DNA from: Salinarimonas sp.
GTDB taxonomy: Bacteria > Pseudomonadota > Alphaproteobacteria > Rhizobiales > Beijerinckiaceae
Direction of reading: 5' to 3'
Length of the DNA: 59,754 nucleotides
Assembly: GCA_020832565.1 (NCBI GenBank)
Contig: JAFIEI010000020.1
Span: 1-59,754, forward strand
Shown here: positions 57,779 to 59,754 of the stretch, piece by piece
Position numbering within the stretch: position 1 is the first letter of the stretch
Layout of the letters: the number at the start of each line of letters is the position of its first letter
The notes under the pieces: model-generated
Told to the model about the DNA's origin: nothing
The model's input: the letters and a program-made list of their open reading frames with translations, nothing else
The model's database searches: none
Made by a program: the position numbers and the translations under genes

Positions 57779-59754
57779 TTACTCACCGCGCGCCGGGTTG
57801 CGGATCATTTGATCGAGGTACGCGCCGTCCGGACCACGCTGCCAGATGGAAGGCGGCGGCCCCTCGGCTCCGTTCTCCAGCCATTCGGCGTTCTCGGGGT
57901 ACAGGCGGAACTGTGTCGCCCGCTCGAGTCCGGGAGTGATGTGCGTGTTGAAGTTCTCGGAGAAGAGCGCCTCCTTGAGATACAGATCAATCCGGTCCAG
58001 TTCACGAATCAGACCCGTACGAACTAAGCTTTCAACAACATTCCGGCGGCTGTTCGGAGCCGGGTTCTGCGTGGTCGCGATCGTGTCGCTTCCGAACATG
58101 AAGCGCGTCGGGTGATCGGCAATCAACCGCGCCCAGCCAGCCGGGTCTTCCGCGATATAGGGGTGGATCGCATCCCAGGACATGTCGATGACCACATTCG
58201 GGGCGGCTTCGAGCACCTTGCGGAGTTGGTCCAGATGATCCGGCGGCATCTGCACGGTGAAGCCGAGACCACCGCCATGGGACCAGATGATCGTCGTGTC
58301 AGGCGCGCTGTTGGCGAATTCCATAAAGGATTCGACATTGGCGTTGTTCGAGGGCAGACGAAGCGCGCTAAGGCTCCCCGTCGTGTTGAGACGATTGGTC
58401 TCGGCAGCCGTACCACTGTCGCAGTGGATGACGACGGGCATTCCCGTCTCGCCCATGGCCTGCGCCCAGCGGGTCAGGTTGGCTTTTTCTTCCGGGGTAT
58501 TATAGACGAGCGGTGTTTGGCCGCCGAGCGAATGCACGATCTCCTTTGAAAGATTAGTTTCGCCCCAGAGTGCCTTGATCGTGCCGGGTTGTAGGCCGTA
58601 ATCCTTCTCTGCCCTGTTCAGTTCGTTAAGGGAGCGGTAGATGTTCTTGAAGCTTCCCTCTTCACGCGGATTGCCTGAAGTCAGGCCAAGCACATAGTGC
58701 TCAGCAACGTAGTTGGTGCCGCGGATTTCGTTTTCATGTCGGATGATGGATGCGAAATTATCGGCAAGGCCTTCGTCCACGTCAGTCCCGCTAAAATGCA
58801 ATTCACAGCCGGCAGAGGCGGAAACAAATTCGATGGTATCCACGCCCCGAGGGATCGAGTGCCCGGTCAATTCTTCAAATTCTCCAATCGACAATGTGAA
58901 TGGCGCCAGTACGGGATTGCCATCCGGACCTGAAATCATCTGATCTGTGGACACCGTATTTTCGCCCCGGTTGATTTGCAGAACACCAAGGATCGTCTTC
59001 CCGTTCTCATCGCGGCTCAGGTAATAACGTTGCGTCCGGCGACGTTGGGCCGCACCCCCATCTTGTTGAGCCTCATCCTCATCTTGAAGGGCGGAAGACG
59101 TGGTTTCACTGCCGAAGCGCGGAGCCACGGGGAAAAATACCGTTTGACCGCCCCCCATTTCTTGGGCCTGCGTGATCAACCGGTCGACAAGCCAGTCGGC
59201 CTCTTGTTCAGGTGTCAATCCTGCGGGAGGATCGCCCCGAAAATCCGGATCATAAGAGCCATATCCGGGGCTGTATCCGGGCCTCCCGGCCTGACGCTCC
59301 AGCGTACGCGGATCACAAACACCCTCATGACTATGAATATCGCAGATCGTTGTAGGTGCCTGCCCGAAAGTATTGTTAAATAAGGCCAGGAGCGTATTTC
59401 CTATCGGCTCACCATTTTCCTCTCTGTATTGTCGAGACTGTTGAGCCAGACGCCGGAGTTCCTCCTCCGTTTTCATCGGTTGATATGCTTCTCCAGGCGT
59501 CCAAATTCTTGGTTCATCCGGCCCGATCATACCGGGTATGATGATGGACGGTGCCGATTGAGCAGTGTCGTCAGTTTCACCGATCGCATCGGGCAGATGT
59601 ATTTTCTGGTCGTTCGCCGCACCCGGAACGATAATCCGCCGCCGTTCCTCCGCGCGACCGGCCTGCTGCGTATCCGACGTGTTCTCCGGATCCACGAACT
59701 CCCCACCGGTGCCCGTATACGGGCCGGTATTGAAGGGCGGCCCGCCGCGTCCGC
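57779..59754 (-). CDS. Amidohydrolase-fold protein, C-terminal part (runs past the window edge)
   Basis: The frame stays open to the right edge: a GTG at 59695 is possible as a start, but the codons upstream of it, to 59754, also translate without a stop into a Gly/Pro/Thr-rich linker, so this is more likely the C-terminal part of a larger protein. Counting from 59695, the amidohydrolase_2-type metal ligands are DIHSH (His121, His123), WGETN (Glu379), VVIHCDSG (His424), WSHGGG (His473) and FGSDT (Asp537). Between the first two lies an insert of about 250 residues with a low-complexity DEDEAQQDGGAAQRRR stretch. Function unknown. Base composition here looks lower in GC than the neighbours. Confidence 0.6.
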   Translation of the reverse strand, partial: GRGGPPFNTGPYTGTGGEFVDPENTSDTQQAGRAEERRRIIVPGAANDQKIHLPDAIGETDDTAQSAPSIIIPGMIGPDEPRIWTPGEAYQPMKTEEELRRLAQQSRQYREENGEPIGNTLLALFNNTFGQAPTTICDIHSHEGVCDPRTLERQAGRPGYSPGYGSYDPDFRGDPPAGLTPEQEADWLVDRLITQAQEMGGGQTVFFPVAPRFGSETTSSALQDEDEAQQDGGAAQRRRTQRYYLSRDENGKTILGVLQINRGENTVSTDQMISGPDGNPVLAPFTLSIGEFEELTGHSIPRGVDTIEFVSASAGCELHFSGTDVDEGLADNFASIIRHENEIRGTNYVAEHYVLGLTSGNPREEGSFKNIYRSLNELNRAEKDYGLQPGTIKALWGETNLSKEIVHSLGGQTPLVYNTPEEKANLTRWAQAMGETGMPVVIHCDSGTAAETNRLNTTGSLSALRLPSNNANVESFMEFANSAPDTTIIWSHGGGLGFTVQMPPDHLDQLRKVLEAAPNVVIDMSWDAIHPYIAEDPAGWARLIADHPTRFMFGSDTIATTQNPAPNSRRNVVESLVRTGLIRELDRIDLYLKEALFSENFNTHITPGLERATQFRLYPENAEWLENGAEGPPPSIWQRGPDGAYLDQMIRNPARGE

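Noticed and set aside
59693..59695. GTG as the true start of the right-edge protein
   Set aside because: The frame continues upstream without a stop and with protein-like composition, so it is probably internal.
1..59754. CRISPR arrays, insertion sequences, prophage or integrase genes
   Set aside because: No regularly spaced repeats, transposase or integrase motifs were found by eye.

Overview
The window reads as chromosomal DNA of a high-GC alphaproteobacterium of the order Hyphomicrobiales (Rhizobiales). The evidence is gene order and family membership: trxA-addA-addB, def-fmt-truA, hemC-hemD-mitofilin-hemY divergent from tsaD-gpsA, a chvI-chvG-hprK-EIIA-HPr cluster with pckA a few kilobases away, ornithine-lipid synthesis (OlsB), DUF2336 and DUF1127 proteins. 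Salinarimonas/Methylobacteriaceae-like bacteria are my guess for the nearest relatives, from memory only. Genes are densely packed, no insertion sequence, prophage or CRISPR array is visible, and one tRNA is present.

Layout. 1-7.3 kb (minus): thioredoxin and the AddAB recombination helicase-nuclease, with a clear terminator after trxA. 7.5-10.5 kb (plus): malonyl-CoA decarboxylase and malonyl-CoA synthetase. 10.5-13.7 kb: a LysE-type exporter, a split-barrel flavin/PLP-type protein, a MocR-type regulator and a small DUF1232 membrane protein. 13.6-16 kb (minus): def, fmt, truA for translation initiation and tRNA modification. 16-21.6 kb: malic enzyme, an ABC-F ATPase and a Tas-like aldo/keto reductase. 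21.6-26.2 kb: DUF2336 protein with a repeat tail, ThpR, pterin dehydratase, a DapA-family aldolase and an unrecognised anchored protein. 26.3-26.7 kb: tRNA-Thr(CGT) followed by what looks like a decayed tRNA copy. 26.7-34.3 kb: haem genes and, divergently, tsaD-gpsA. 34.5-39.7 kb: an orphan Flp-pilus-like protein behind an AT-rich stretch, an M3 peptidase, L33, RidA, HPr, EIIA and HprK. 39.7-42.4 kb: ChvG/ChvI. 42.6-45.6 kb: a HugZ-like protein, then a two-gene operon of a bile-acid/sodium-symporter-type transporter and an enamidase-like amidohydrolase. 46-49.4 kb: pckA, OlsB, two small proteins. 49.5-57.6 kb: a GcvA-like LysR regulator, a TPR protein, an outer-membrane barrel, glycogen phosphorylase, a DedA-like protein and a gamma-glutamyltransferase relative. 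57.8 kb to the right edge: the C-terminal part of a large, lower-GC amidohydrolase-fold protein that runs out of the window.

How it fits together. Much of the window is core metabolism and information processing. The PTS phosphorelay remnants (HPr, EIIA-Man type, HprK) sit with the ChvG/ChvI envelope-stress system and near PEP carboxykinase, with malic enzyme elsewhere in the window, the usual carbon/PEP control logic of this order. The accessory parts most worth following are the transporter-enamidase operon lying between chvI and pckA, the truncated amidohydrolase-fold protein at the right edge, the repeat-tailed proteins, and the tRNA relic. No database search was possible; all family calls rest on motifs recognised by eye.
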